From IMG/VR virus record IMGVR_UViG_3300019776_000860, positions 1 to 54,941 of that record: 54,941 nucleotides of DNA; one strand, given 5' to 3'. Positions 15,713 through 24,226 of this stretch are shown piece by piece. The DNA comes from a virus. Both the position numbers and the translations under genes were made by a program. The number at the start of each line of letters is the position of its first letter. The first letter of the stretch is position 1. The notes under the pieces were generated by a model. The model saw nothing but the letters and a program-made list of their open reading frames with translations. It had not been told where the DNA came from and did not search any database.

Positions 15713-16876
15713 TTAAAATTTGCATTTTTGAATAAAAGCCTGAATTTTCAAAGCATCTCGATTGTACTGTTGTTCTGCGGCGGTTTTGATATAATTTAGA
15801 GAGTCGGCAGTGGTGCTATCAAGTTCTGTATTTTGTTCTGGATTATAAATTGTGTTAAATCGATAATAAAATAAGTCCTTATTACTTATTTTAGCTCCGT
15901 ACAAAGAAAGCCAGCTTAACATTTTATTGATAGCCTCCTGAGGACCACTTATTCCTAAAGAAAGTAGATCAAGGAGAAGATAAATATTTTCAAAATTAGG
16001 AATAATTGAATTAACTAATAGGTCTATTTTTGTTTTAGTATAATTTTTCTGTGATATTAGAAATTCTTTAAATTCATTCAAAAACTCTTGAAGAAGAGTA
16101 GGAGGAGGGATAGGAACAGGATCGAATAAACCAACTGTACCAAGCCCTGTGCCAACTGATAGAACACAAACACTATTGCTTATAGGATTAAGCGCATTGC
16201 CTAAAGCATATTCTAGAGCAGTGGGATTATTCTGGAACACTGCCCCGTCAATGAACTTGGAATTTGCAGTAGTATCTTCTGGAATATTAACGGCCGGAAA
16301 ATAAATAGGAGCAGCGCTTGTTGCTAAAGCTACATTTTGCACAAGATAATTCTGTCCTTCAAGTCCATTAAAACGCATATTGGAATATAAAGTAGGACGA
16401 TAGGCTTTAATATCAGTGCCAACATCTGGTATTTGTGTTGTATATATTTTGACAGTTGGAATAAGTACGTTGGTTTTTAACTGAAACATTTTAGCTTGCC
16501 CGAATTTTGTATTCAGCAGAGCTTTTAAGTTGGTATTTTGATACCACGTTTCTTCACCATATAGAATAGTATTGATTTTTTGAATAGTTGAGACTGGAGG
16601 GTAAAATATACTATTCTGGTTACTACTACCATCATTTAGAGGATTCTGCTGGGCTAAAAATAGCTCGATCATATCATCGGGACTATAACCGCTTGCATAT
16701 GCTAAGGCTTGAATACCGCCTATACTTGTTCCGCTAATTACACTAAAATGTTCAAAAATCTTATTTCCCGGAATACCTGCATCCTGACAAAAGAATTTCA
16801 TGAAGTAGGCAGAAAACAAGCCTTTGATACCGCCTCCATCAAAAGAAAGAATCCTATCAACCTTATTACTATTCAT
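15713..16876 (-). CDS. Patatin-like phospholipase
   Basis: 387 residues. Complete patatin catalytic set: glycine-rich oxyanion loop DGGGIKG (13-19), nucleophile Ser51 in GTSIGG, and catalytic Asp210 in IDGAVFQNNP. Patatins hydrolyse acyl chains of phospholipids. No signal peptide. The gene sits among tail fibres in the phage late block, and its start overlaps the stop of the 134-residue gene upstream. It could be a virion or late enzyme that opens host or bacterial membranes. Patatins are also common in Rickettsiales and in Wolbachia phage WO (established knowledge). Confidence 0.92.
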   Translation of the reverse strand: MNSNKVDRILSFDGGGIKGLFSAYFMKFFCQDAGIPGNKIFEHFSVISGTSIGGIQALAYASGYSPDDMIELFLAQQNPLNDGSSNQNSIFYPPVSTIQKINTILYGEETWYQNTNLKALLNTKFGQAKMFQLKTNVLIPTVKIYTTQIPDVGTDIKAYRPTLYSNMRFNGLEGQNYLVQNVALATSAAPIYFPAVNIPEDTTANSKFIDGAVFQNNPTALEYALGNALNPISNSVCVLSVGTGLGTVGLFDPVPIPPPTLLQEFLNEFKEFLISQKNYTKTKIDLLVNSIIPNFENIYLLLDLLSLGISGPQEAINKMLSWLSLYGAKISNKDLFYYRFNTIYNPEQNTELDSTTADSLNYIKTAAEQQYNRDALKIQAFIQKCKF

Positions 16877-17273
16877 CGTCTTTTTGATTTTGTTCTAGGG
16901 GTATAATCTTTTCAATTGATTGGCAATCCGAGATCAACACATTAAGTATTACTGTTAAATCCTGTCCTTTTGGATGATCTGGTGGAATTTTCTTAATAAG
17001 GCTATTAGCATCATTGATTGATTTTGTAATTCCCGATGCTAAAGCTATGAACCATACCTGCTGTGTTTTTGGATCAGAACCGGTGAAATAATTAAAGATT
17101 TGTCCTCCGATTTGATTAATGAATTGAACGTCAGCCTGTATATTAGCGTATATAGTAGAGTCATTAAAAACGTCTTTTGCCAAACTGTTAAAATATGACA
17201 AATCGAGCTGAGTACTAGTGATTAATTTTAGATCATTTAAGTTATTATTTATATCTTTTAAAAAGCCATTCAT
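16869..17273 (-). CDS. Unknown partner of the patatin
   Basis: 134 residues, helical, no signal peptide and no recognised domain (MNGFLKDINNNLNDLKLIT at the start, QNQKDDE at the end). Its last eight bases overlap the patatin start, which implies coupled translation and a shared task, perhaps a chaperone, inhibitor or anchor of the lipase. Unproven. Confidence 0.65.
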   Translation of the reverse strand: MNGFLKDINNNLNDLKLITSTQLDLSYFNSLAKDVFNDSTIYANIQADVQFINQIGGQIFNYFTGSDPKTQQVWFIALASGITKSINDANSLIKKIPPDHPKGQDLTVILNVLISDCQSIEKIIPLEQNQKDDE

Positions 17274-17341
17274 TTTAATTCTCCAGTATTTTATCGAAGT
17301 AATCCAGAAACTTCTTGTTTGACATTATTTATTTCCTTTTT

Positions 17342-17851
17342 TTAAAGTGATGTTCCACATCCTAATACAGTCATTGTAAAAGATTGCAATCTAACAGAAG
17401 CCGATTGAGAGGTGCTAATCCAAGCCTCTACATAGTTATTTGTTGACATTGGCACGAATGCCTGAGTACTAATTTGAGTTTCTGAAAAAGTTGCAGGTAT
17501 ATTAACAATAGTATTTCCAGCTGGTATTACTCCATTATTTTTATAGATATAGAGACTGGTTTTTAGATTAGGAGTACTAGATTCAACTCTTAATGAAATT
17601 TGTAAGTTTACCAAAACGCTAATAGTTGGTATGCCGGTATAGTTAAGTCTATTTCTCACTGGATAAGTAAAATCATATAAGAAACCTGGAGCATCACCTG
17701 TTGTAGGAATTTTTATGGGAGTAGTAGAAGTACTAAATAGAGTATTACTTTCGATTGTAGCTGCTATTCCTCTTGGCACGTTACTATAGATAATGTCTTG
17801 AGTATTAGGTACACTAACCCAGTTAACTCCATCAGTATATTCCATTCTCAT
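17342..17851 (-). CDS. Tail fibre-like beta protein
   Basis: 169 residues beginning MRMEYTDGVNWVSV, a motif that normally sits inside a fibre protein after a FNTSL segment; here it opens the protein. The rest is beta-rich with no catalytic motif and reads as a receptor-binding or trimer domain. The upstream gene (17967-18683) ends exactly FNTSLT, so the two look like pieces of one module. Confidence 0.6.
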   Translation of the reverse strand: MRMEYTDGVNWVSVPNTQDIIYSNVPRGIAATIESNTLFSTSTTPIKIPTTGDAPGFLYDFTYPVRNRLNYTGIPTISVLVNLQISLRVESSTPNLKTSLYIYKNNGVIPAGNTIVNIPATFSETQISTQAFVPMSTNNYVEAWISTSQSASVRLQSFTMTVLGCGTSL

Positions 17852-17921
17852 TGTGTATCTCTTTTTTAGTCATTTATAATTTACTCTCTGTAGCTGTTAT
17901 AAACAAAGAGCTAGAGACTCC

Positions 17922-17953
17922 CTTTGCGAGAAAAATTGTCCTTTCCCGCAAAG
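17922..17953. terminator. Hairpin between two tail-fibre genes
   Basis: CTTTGCG (17922-17928) pairs with CGCAAAG (17947-17953) across an 18-base loop. No clear T-run in the direction of transcription, so it may be an RNA processing or attenuating structure rather than a terminator. Confidence 0.4.
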
Positions 17954-17966
17954 AATTCCTTTAAGT

Positions 17967-18683
17967 TTAAGTAAGGCTAGTGTTAAATCTAAGCGCACCA
18001 ACATTTGGTGTTTGTGGTCTTTGAGCGGTAGTACCGACTGGAATTGTTATACTTGCATTACCAGGCATTACAGGATTATTATCTATTCTAACTGTTGCAA
18101 CTCCATTACTAATGGTAACAATTATTTCATTATTAACTCCTAAAATATTATCTATTCCCGTTCCTTTTGAAAGTCTTGTAAAAGTAACAGCACTAGTACC
18201 AACGGCAGTAACAGAGGCAGATGTTAACATCCATCCTGAGGCAGCATTTGCAGTACCAGTAATAACATCGATAGTTTTTCCTTGAGTCATTTGGGAGGCG
18301 GTATCAAAGTCAGTTGTTCTTGTTAACACCCAATTTGTAGAAGCTGAGCCTGCATTAGTTACCGCATATATTCCATTTTGAAAAGTACTTGTTTGATTTT
18401 TAATTAGAATACGACTACCTACAGCAGGAGTTGTGCCATCAATAGAAAAGGTTACTTGTGTTCCTGAATTAGTTAAGGTAGCACCAACTCCATTAGTGCC
18501 GTTAGCATAAGCAGCGTTTAAATTAAGGGTACTAGCTGCAAGAGCAGGGGCTAGTCCTTCTCGATTAATAACCCAGTTTTCAGTAGCAAGTGTAAACCAG
18601 TTTGTTCCATCAGTAATTTCTGGTTTACCAACTGAAGAAGGTAAAGGTCCTCTAAGATTTTTGTCAATTAGTGTATCTGTCAT
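17967..18683 (-). CDS. Tail fibre-like protein
   Basis: 238 residues. N-terminal KPEITDGTNWFTLATENWV is a fibre module; the middle (about 50-170) is a T/A/G-rich beta domain with GSRILIKNQTSTFQNGIYAV, a segment I recall from phage fibre proteins; the C-terminus VGALRFNTSLT stops abruptly. Same C-terminal module as the next gene. Probably a tail fibre or fibre-tip subunit. Confidence 0.7.
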   Translation of the reverse strand: MTDTLIDKNLRGPLPSSVGKPEITDGTNWFTLATENWVINREGLAPALAASTLNLNAAYANGTNGVGATLTNSGTQVTFSIDGTTPAVGSRILIKNQTSTFQNGIYAVTNAGSASTNWVLTRTTDFDTASQMTQGKTIDVITGTANAASGWMLTSASVTAVGTSAVTFTRLSKGTGIDNILGVNNEIIVTISNGVATVRIDNNPVMPGNASITIPVGTTAQRPQTPNVGALRFNTSLT

Positions 18684-18730
18684 ATTAAATCTCTTGTTTA
18701 TTTAATTGTTAAGTTAATTTTAGCATAAAA

Positions 18731-19816
18731 TCATAGTGAAGTGTTAAACCTGATCATTCCTGGAATTAAGGTAACGGGTCTTTGAGTATTATTACCTGAA
18801 GGCATAGTCATTGATCCATTACCGGGAAATACCGGATTAGGTTTAAAAGCAGTAATAATTGAGTCATTTAATAATCCGCTACCAGTTATATCCCCTTGAA
18901 GTTGTAACTCAGTACTTAAAAGGGTATCTAGATATTCTTTTGCTTCTACGGCACTATCGGCAGCTAAAGCAGCAGATGCAGATGCAGCAGTCGCAGAAAT
19001 AGCAGCAGCGGCGGCAGATGCTCCGGCTGCTCCGGCAAAACCACTAGCAGATGCAGAAGAGGCAGCGGCAGAAAGAGCAGAAGCTCTTGCATCTGTTGAA
19101 AAGCCTTCTGCGGCAAAGGCAGAGGCTCTTGCGTTATCGGCGGCATTTTCTGCTTCCTGCGCCCGTTCTTTTGCATAGTCAGCAGAATTCTTTGCGGAAT
19201 CAGCGGAACTCTTTGCGCTATTAGCATATCCTTGGCATTGATCTCTTATTTCCTCTAACTGCTCGCTAGTTGCATAATCCTGACCACTAATTGCAATAGC
19301 AAAAGCTCCGCCAACTACAATTTTAGTTATGCCCGTTCCAAGCTCTTCCAGAACTTGTGCATTAGGTAAATTATCATTTTGAGTTTGTATGATGAAAGTA
19401 GCATCTTTTGGAGCTCCTCCACCTTGTACAACATCAATAAAAGATAATCCACCGCTACCGTCAGTAGCTAATACCTGCTTATCTTTTCCATCTCCTAGTG
19501 GTAATCTCCATATCGTGTTTTGAGTCAGTTTTTCAGGAGCGGTAAAACCAACATAATAATCATTAAATGGATTATGCCATTTTAACCTACTGGTAATAAT
19601 ATCTTCAGTATTAGTGATATTGGCAGAGTTAATGCCATTTGCATATATTGTATAAAACTCAGCAGTACCGCCAGTAATATTAGGCGATAAAATACTTTCA
19701 AAACTTCCTTCTTTTGCATATAGATAATTAATTGGAGTAAGTCCTTCACCTTTATTAGCCAGTTCTATAAAAGCCGCCTTTTCTCTATCAAATCCAGGAT
19801 TAAAATTATTAGCCAT
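18731..19816 (-). CDS. Tail fibre protein with Ala/Ser coiled-coil stalk
   Basis: 361 residues. Residues 1-165 are mixed beta with LPLGDGKDKQVLATDGSGG and LSFIDV, typical of fibre N-terminal repeats. Residues about 185-300 are an Ala/Ser/Asp heptad stalk (SAKSSADSAKNSADYAKERA-like units). The last 40 residues repeat the PGNxSMTxPxG...QRP...RFNTSL module. First residues overlap the stop of the upstream gene by one base. Confidence 0.8.
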   Translation of the reverse strand: MANNFNPGFDREKAAFIELANKGEGLTPINYLYAKEGSFESILSPNITGGTAEFYTIYANGINSANITNTEDIITSRLKWHNPFNDYYVGFTAPEKLTQNTIWRLPLGDGKDKQVLATDGSGGLSFIDVVQGGGAPKDATFIIQTQNDNLPNAQVLEELGTGITKIVVGGAFAIAISGQDYATSEQLEEIRDQCQGYANSAKSSADSAKNSADYAKERAQEAENAADNARASAFAAEGFSTDARASALSAAASSASASGFAGAAGASAAAAAISATAASASAALAADSAVEAKEYLDTLLSTELQLQGDITGSGLLNDSIITAFKPNPVFPGNGSMTMPSGNNTQRPVTLIPGMIRFNTSL

Positions 19817-20253
19817 TACAGTTGATATAATGATTTTAAACGTTCTTCTGTATTTATTTGACTTACATCTTCTCCGGCAAATGTTGGTGATTTGATAACA
19901 TTATCTTCAGTTGTAAAGTCCACATAATACAAAACATTTGGTGAATTGTTATCACTAGCCTTAGGGCCTTGCGGTGTTTCAATACCAAATGGTCGAGGAT
20001 TCTGCACGGCTTTTGGGTCGCCTTTTATTTGTGGCGGCCTATTCTGCTCGTTTGGCATGTCTAAAAAAGGTCGTCCCACTATTGCCCCCGTCCAGACTAA
20101 CTGATTCCCACGCCATTCATATTGCTTAACTAAATCAGACCTGCTAAAAGGAAAACCCGAATAATCGCAAGTGCCAATAGGTTCAATTACATCCTTTCTA
20201 ACGTAATCTCCCATTTGCGTATTTACAGGGATAACTTTTAAGCTAGTTGCCAT
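19816..20253 (-). CDS. Unknown phage neck/tail-region protein
   Basis: 145 residues, begins MATSLKVIPVNTQMGDYVRK, proline-rich middle (PPQIKGDPKAVQNPRPFGIE). Overlaps the gp4-like gene by 11 bases. The conserved-looking YEWRGNQLVWTG segment suggests a structural linker. No family assigned. Confidence 0.6.
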   Translation of the reverse strand: MATSLKVIPVNTQMGDYVRKDVIEPIGTCDYSGFPFSRSDLVKQYEWRGNQLVWTGAIVGRPFLDMPNEQNRPPQIKGDPKAVQNPRPFGIETPQGPKASDNNSPNVLYYVDFTTEDNVIKSPTFAGEDVSQINTEERLKSLYQL

Positions 20254-21289
20254 ATACCTCCAGTTTAAGCGGTACTTCCGTCGTATTATTAATTACTGCC
20301 GGATTTAGAGTTTCCTGATACCTCATTTTTAAACCTTCTTCTTTTTCAGGGGCGTATTGTGCTGCTAGCATGCTAGCGAGTCCATATATTAAAGGAGTAT
20401 AAAAATATGAAGGAATATCAATGCCTTGCGTATAGTTCTCTAGCGTTTCTATACTGCTTTGACCGCTATACATTATTAAATTATACATAGGACTTGGAGT
20501 CTGCCATATATAGAGAGATGGAGTACGCTGGTAATCAACATAGTAAATAGTAGGCCGTCCAATTTGCGATTTGTTCGGATAGGATAGATATTCATATCTG
20601 GATATCTCGCTCATGGTAGTATCCTTTAAATGGTTGTTAAAATATACTTCCGAGATATCAAGAGTAGCTCCTTCTATTTCCTGTATCTGATAATAGGGAC
20701 ACGAAGCTAAGTTATCTTCCAGCAGAAACCACTGCGTAATACCTTTTTTATATAAGGTTTTAGGAATAGCCTTAACATAATAAATCGTCTGATAATCGCT
20801 GCTCTGGCCAGAAAATGTTAAGCTATACTCCCTATCTACATTTGATTGCACACCTAGAATTTTGATCACTTGGGGAGTAGAATAAGCATAGCCTATTAAG
20901 CCGTTTGCCCGGTCTTGAGTACAAGCAGTATTAGGATTACCATCAAAAGCATAAGCTGCCACTCCTCCATATCCTCCATCGTTCGGTACTCCACCAAAAT
21001 TCTGTCTTGTGTTACTTCTTAAGGATACCTGAAATACTTTAGTAATGTTGCTTGGCAAAAGGTAGGATGCTTGTCCGGGAGTTAAAAACAGGGACTCAAG
21101 TTTTAATGTCCATAAGTTAACATTGGAGTTAGTCCAATCGCTTAAAATAAAATTGATGATATTAAGTGCTGAATTATATTGCTCGGCAGTTACCATGCTT
21201 AGAGGCATGCCGATTAACTCATAAGCCTTTCTGATAATCAGCTCTCCTTTTATGTTATTCGCACTATAACTTCCGCTAGTTGCCGGCAT
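20243..21289 (-). CDS. P22 gp4-like tail accessory factor
   Basis: 348 residues. N-terminus IIRKAYELIGMPLSMVTAEQ and ALNIINFILSDWTNSN is the usual start of podovirus packaged-DNA stabilisation/tail accessory proteins that dock on the portal. An insert at about 105-165 (AYAFDGNPNTACTQD, IKILGV) resembles an F5/8-type carbohydrate-binding fold. C-terminus contains YGLASMLAAQYAPEKEEGL, the typical helical end. Confidence 0.75.
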   Translation of the reverse strand: MPATSGSYSANNIKGELIIRKAYELIGMPLSMVTAEQYNSALNIINFILSDWTNSNVNLWTLKLESLFLTPGQASYLLPSNITKVFQVSLRSNTRQNFGGVPNDGGYGGVAAYAFDGNPNTACTQDRANGLIGYAYSTPQVIKILGVQSNVDREYSLTFSGQSSDYQTIYYVKAIPKTLYKKGITQWFLLEDNLASCPYYQIQEIEGATLDISEVYFNNHLKDTTMSEISRYEYLSYPNKSQIGRPTIYYVDYQRTPSLYIWQTPSPMYNLIMYSGQSSIETLENYTQGIDIPSYFYTPLIYGLASMLAAQYAPEKEEGLKMRYQETLNPAVINNTTEVPLKLEVYGN

Positions 21290-21309
21290 TTAGATAATCT
21301 CTTTTTTAG

Positions 21310-21993
21310 TTAAACTTGCAAAAATTGAACCCTAACAGGATTAGTTCCTGTAGCAGTTGTACCAATTTTAAAAAGTAAATTAGCTCCTATATTATTATAT
21401 TGAGCAAAAAATGAGGCCGTACGAGAGCCAATAAGGCTTGCAAAATCACCAGTACCAGTACCACCAGCAGTTGGAGCAGTACTCAAATCATCGTATTTTC
21501 CTAGACCTATAAAATTCTTCAATGAAATAAAACCTTGATAAGTAAGGGGACTCTCAGCTGCTGCTATTGTGTTCAAGGAAAAAGTACTTGCGCCAGATCT
21601 TAGCATATTTAGAGGAATAATAGGATAGTATCCTCTATTAGAAAAACCTACAAAAATATTATTTGCGCTACTAGTACTTGGAATTATTTTCTCTATGATA
21701 TCAAAGCAGTTGACGCTTGTAACTATATTTGCATTTGGCCCTGCTAAGATTTCGCTAATAAAAACTCCATTCTGATAACCGATAATAGTAAAATTTACAC
21801 TAGAAAGATCGGAGGTTGAAGAGAAATTAATTCTTGGCACAATACCGAAATCATCAACACATCTAACTGTTCCTGTAGTTTTATTCACATTAGGACCATT
21901 TAATGCTAGAGGAGTATTTGCAACTGGTGCTTGCGAGAGTGATATTCCATTTCCTACAAGAACTGGCCATTTATATTCACGAAATTGGGACAT
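21310..21993 (-). CDS. Unknown structural protein
   Basis: 227 residues, beta-rich (N, T, S, G rich), no recognised domain. Lies between major capsid and gp4-like gene. A head decoration or head-fibre protein is the simplest reading. AGGAAATTATT precedes the ATG. Confidence 0.6.
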   Translation of the reverse strand: MSQFREYKWPVLVGNGISLSQAPVANTPLALNGPNVNKTTGTVRCVDDFGIVPRINFSSTSDLSSVNFTIIGYQNGVFISEILAGPNANIVTSVNCFDIIEKIIPSTSSANNIFVGFSNRGYYPIIPLNMLRSGASTFSLNTIAAAESPLTYQGFISLKNFIGLGKYDDLSTAPTAGGTGTGDFASLIGSRTASFFAQYNNIGANLLFKIGTTATGTNPVRVQFLQV

Positions 21994-22030
21994 AATAATT
22001 TCCTAATTTTTAAGTTCTTTTACAAAACAG

Positions 22031-22068
22031 GAAGCACTTAAGCTTTAATTTTAAGTGCTTCTTTTTTT
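22031..22068. terminator. Strong hairpin after the major capsid gene
   Basis: GAAGCACTTAA (22031-22041), 9-base loop, TTAAGTGCTTC (22051-22061): an 11-base perfect stem. The T7 tract is on the plus-strand side; in the minus direction CTGTTTTG follows. It probably attenuates read-through from the abundant capsid message into the tail genes. Confidence 0.75.
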
Positions 22069-22070
22069 AA

Positions 22071-23000
22071 TTAAGCTGTTGACCCTTGTGCGCCGATTAC
22101 CCCAAGAGGAGTAAACATACCAAAAGAATAACGGCCTGATGCAAGTACTGACATGGTTTCAGTTACGGGATCGGTTGTAACATTTACTTTAAGTGGACGT
22201 CTTACGAAATGCTTACGAGTTCCCTTAACGTTAGTTAATCCGAACCAGTTGCTAGGATTTGTTAAGAAATGGCTTACTTCATAACCTTGCGGAATAGCCT
22301 TCATGTTATAAAGTGCATTTATGTCGTTATTAGCCGTTCCTGTTCTAAATACAGACTCAAGTAACCTGCAACCTGAGAACATTAAATCTTGTGGAAGTAA
22401 CAATCTCTCAATTTGAGCATTAATTAATAACCCTGCCTGATCTTTCATTTTACCGGCAAGAATTACCGCCTGCTCAACACCTGCTTCACTAAAGTCGACA
22501 TTAACATTAACGCCGTTATATGCCCCAACGCGGTTAGAATAAACACCCCCATCATAAGGTTGAGAACCGGAGCAAAGAGGTTGTCCGTTACTTTGCACTG
22601 CTGCTACGTTAAAGGCCTGATTAAAAGGATTCATTGCCACTACTTCTCTGGTTTGTTCATAAGAAGTAGTAAGCGATTTAGTCCCATTAAAGAACTGATC
22701 AGCATAAAGATCATCTTCCATAGCAATATTGGTGATCTGAAAACCGAGGGCAAATTCTCGGTGGACAAATTCATAAATAAACCGCTCAGCCATGCTATCC
22801 ATTTTAATAGGAGCACCTTGGGTTTTCTCAAGAGCGTAACCTGTTCCTCTAATATCAACCATCCTTTCGGTATGTTTAACAGAGTTAGATTGTTCATAGA
22901 TTTTGGTATATTCCCCCTTAAACCGATCATACTGAGATTTTACCTCATAAAGACCCGGCCAAAGCAGACTTGGAATATCACCGGTTGTTATAATAGACAT
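22071..23000 (-). CDS. Major capsid protein
   Basis: 309 residues. Begins MSIITTGDIPSLLWPGLYEV and contains long N-arm-type text (VDIRGTGYALEKTQGAP), then EFVHREFALGFQITNIAMED and a central NQAFNVAAVQSNGQPLCSGS, features I recall from Mu/HK97-fold phage capsids of this length. Position downstream of scaffold and cement genes, with a dedicated leader and promoter and a terminator behind, supports the assignment. Confidence 0.8.
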   Translation of the reverse strand: MSIITTGDIPSLLWPGLYEVKSQYDRFKGEYTKIYEQSNSVKHTERMVDIRGTGYALEKTQGAPIKMDSMAERFIYEFVHREFALGFQITNIAMEDDLYADQFFNGTKSLTTSYEQTREVVAMNPFNQAFNVAAVQSNGQPLCSGSQPYDGGVYSNRVGAYNGVNVNVDFSEAGVEQAVILAGKMKDQAGLLINAQIERLLLPQDLMFSGCRLLESVFRTGTANNDINALYNMKAIPQGYEVSHFLTNPSNWFGLTNVKGTRKHFVRRPLKVNVTTDPVTETMSVLASGRYSFGMFTPLGVIGAQGSTA

Positions 23001-23002
23001 AA

Positions 23003-23128
23003 TTATTTACCTTTATTTTTAGTTTTCTTTACTGATCCTGCCTTAACAGGTGTTTTCTTCTTCTCTTTCGGTAGATATAATCCTTCCTTTAAAAGAGACG
23101 GCATATTGCCGCTTGTTATTATGGACAT
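23003..23128 (-). CDS. 41-residue duplicate of capsid N-terminus
   Basis: Starts MSIITSGNMPSLLKEGLYLP, which matches the major capsid start MSIITTGDIPSLLWPGLYEV in 14 of 20 positions, then diverges into a lysine-rich tail (KEKKKTPVKAGSVKKTKNKGK region). Two bases separate its stop from the capsid ATG. Either a broken capsid duplicate or a real small basic protein that borrows the capsid N-arm. Confidence 0.7.
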   Translation of the reverse strand: MSIITSGNMPSLLKEGLYLPKEKKKTPVKAGSVKKTKNKGK

Positions 23129-23140
23129 AACCTTATACTC

Positions 23141-23926
23141 CTATGCTCCAGCTGTTGGGCCTGCTACGCCGCTTGATCCATACATATGCTTGTTAAACTT
23201 AACTAGTAAGTTGGTAAACGGCATATTTACCCCAGGGACTAATCCTGAAGGATTTGCGTTACCAGTAATTACCGGATCAATCCCAATAATTTTTACATCT
23301 AAGGTAGCGGTATTTGCGATTGTTGAACCGTCTAAGTAGTAAACAGAGCCATATACACTACTGCCGCTGCGGGGATTTTGGCCGCCACTAACTGCAATAT
23401 TTGAGGTAAAGGTTATTCCCGCTACCGATAAACTACTGTTTAAACCAACCTGAGTATTTAAAAACACTATCGAAGCATCGGCGTTTGCTATAGAGCTTGA
23501 TACCTGCACTCTAAATACTGCCATTGGATCATCATTAACATATGCAATAATAGGTGTGCCGGCTTTTACCGCTCTACCACCGGGCCAGTAATCAGATTCA
23601 ACAAGTATGCCGGTATTTGCATCAGTATAAGCACAGCTTATGAACACCCCAAGGAAAGCGTCTGCGTCTGCCGTTGCAACACCTTGTATAGCTCCTCCGT
23701 TTGTTGGAGCTGATAACTTTTGTGGTGCGATTGTTCCTGCCATGACAGCAAGACCTGGGGCACTTACAAATTTAATTGGATCACCCTGAAAAATACTGTT
23801 TGGCTGCGTGGTTAAGCCATCAGCAGATGCGTAAATAAAGTATTGACCTAGTTTTTGTGTTCCGCCGTTTCCTATTTGAGACTGAACCACTTCCAAACCA
23901 TAAGGTCTATTAATGCCGTTAGACAT
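23141..23926 (-). CDS. Capsid cement/decoration-type protein
   Basis: 262 residues from the ATG at 23926 (MSNGINRPYGLEVVQ), chosen over the upstream frame because AGAGGAAA lies eight bases before it. Sequence has the pattern of phage head-stabilising proteins: NRPYGL..., GDPIKFV, GVATADADAFLGVFISC, TPIIAYVNDDPMAVFRVQ. Encoded immediately before the capsid genes. It would bind the capsid lattice from outside. Confidence 0.75.
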   Translation of the reverse strand: MSNGINRPYGLEVVQSQIGNGGTQKLGQYFIYASADGLTTQPNSIFQGDPIKFVSAPGLAVMAGTIAPQKLSAPTNGGAIQGVATADADAFLGVFISCAYTDANTGILVESDYWPGGRAVKAGTPIIAYVNDDPMAVFRVQVSSSIANADASIVFLNTQVGLNSSLSVAGITFTSNIAVSGGQNPRSGSSVYGSVYYLDGSTIANTATLDVKIIGIDPVITGNANPSGLVPGVNMPFTNLLVKFNKHMYGSSGVAGPTAGA

Positions 23927-24026
23927 AATTATTTCCTCTTTTATTTGTTTAAAATATTTAAAATAATAACAATTCAAGGCAATGCCTAATTGTTACAAAA
24001 GATAAGCTAATACAAGCTTTTAAAGA

Positions 24027-24167
24027 CCTTTTAACGTCTAGTTATGACGATAAACTTTATTCTAGATAAGTTTCAAAACTAGCCTTTTTGTGTCTTGCGA
24101 TGACAGAGGTAGCTTTTAAAAAAAGATTTAGCTACAAACTACGACCTTTTATAGTCTAGTTATGACT
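24027..24167 (-). repeat. Three covarying stem-loop repeats in capsid leader
   Basis: Three copies of CCTTTT-nn-stem-7-base loop-stem at 24027-24049, 24083-24105 and 24145-24167. Stems are CGTC/GACG, TGTC/GACA and AGTC/GACT; the loop is TAGTTAT, TTGCGAT, TAGTTAT. The first stem base changes together with its partner in all three, so base pairing is conserved. On the transcribed (minus) strand each hairpin is followed two bases later by AAAAGG. Spacing is 56 and 62 bases. The 300-base region 23927-24226 holds no gene. Confidence 0.8.
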
Positions 24168-24183
24168 TTTAGTACTTAATTAT

Positions 24184-24213
24184 ATTATAACAAAGATACT
24201 TGCAGTTTGGCAA
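24184..24213 (-). promoter_or_regulatory. Capsid operon promoter (extended -10)
   Basis: TGTTATAAT (24184-24192, minus) with TTGCCA as a possible -35 at 24208-24213, spacing 18. It lies upstream of the three hairpins, so the capsid message would carry a leader of about 250 bases. Confidence 0.6.
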
Positions 24214-24226
24214 ATCGTACTACTAT

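Noticed and set aside
22560-23339. 259-codon plus-strand frame opposite capsid genes
   Set aside because: Antisense to capsid and cement genes, no start signal.
24083-24105. Copy 2 of the leader repeat as a Rickettsia palindromic element
   Set aside because: TGTCATCGCAAGACA recalls a common rickettsial GTCATTGCGAG repeat, but length and context differ and the three-copy pattern explains it better.
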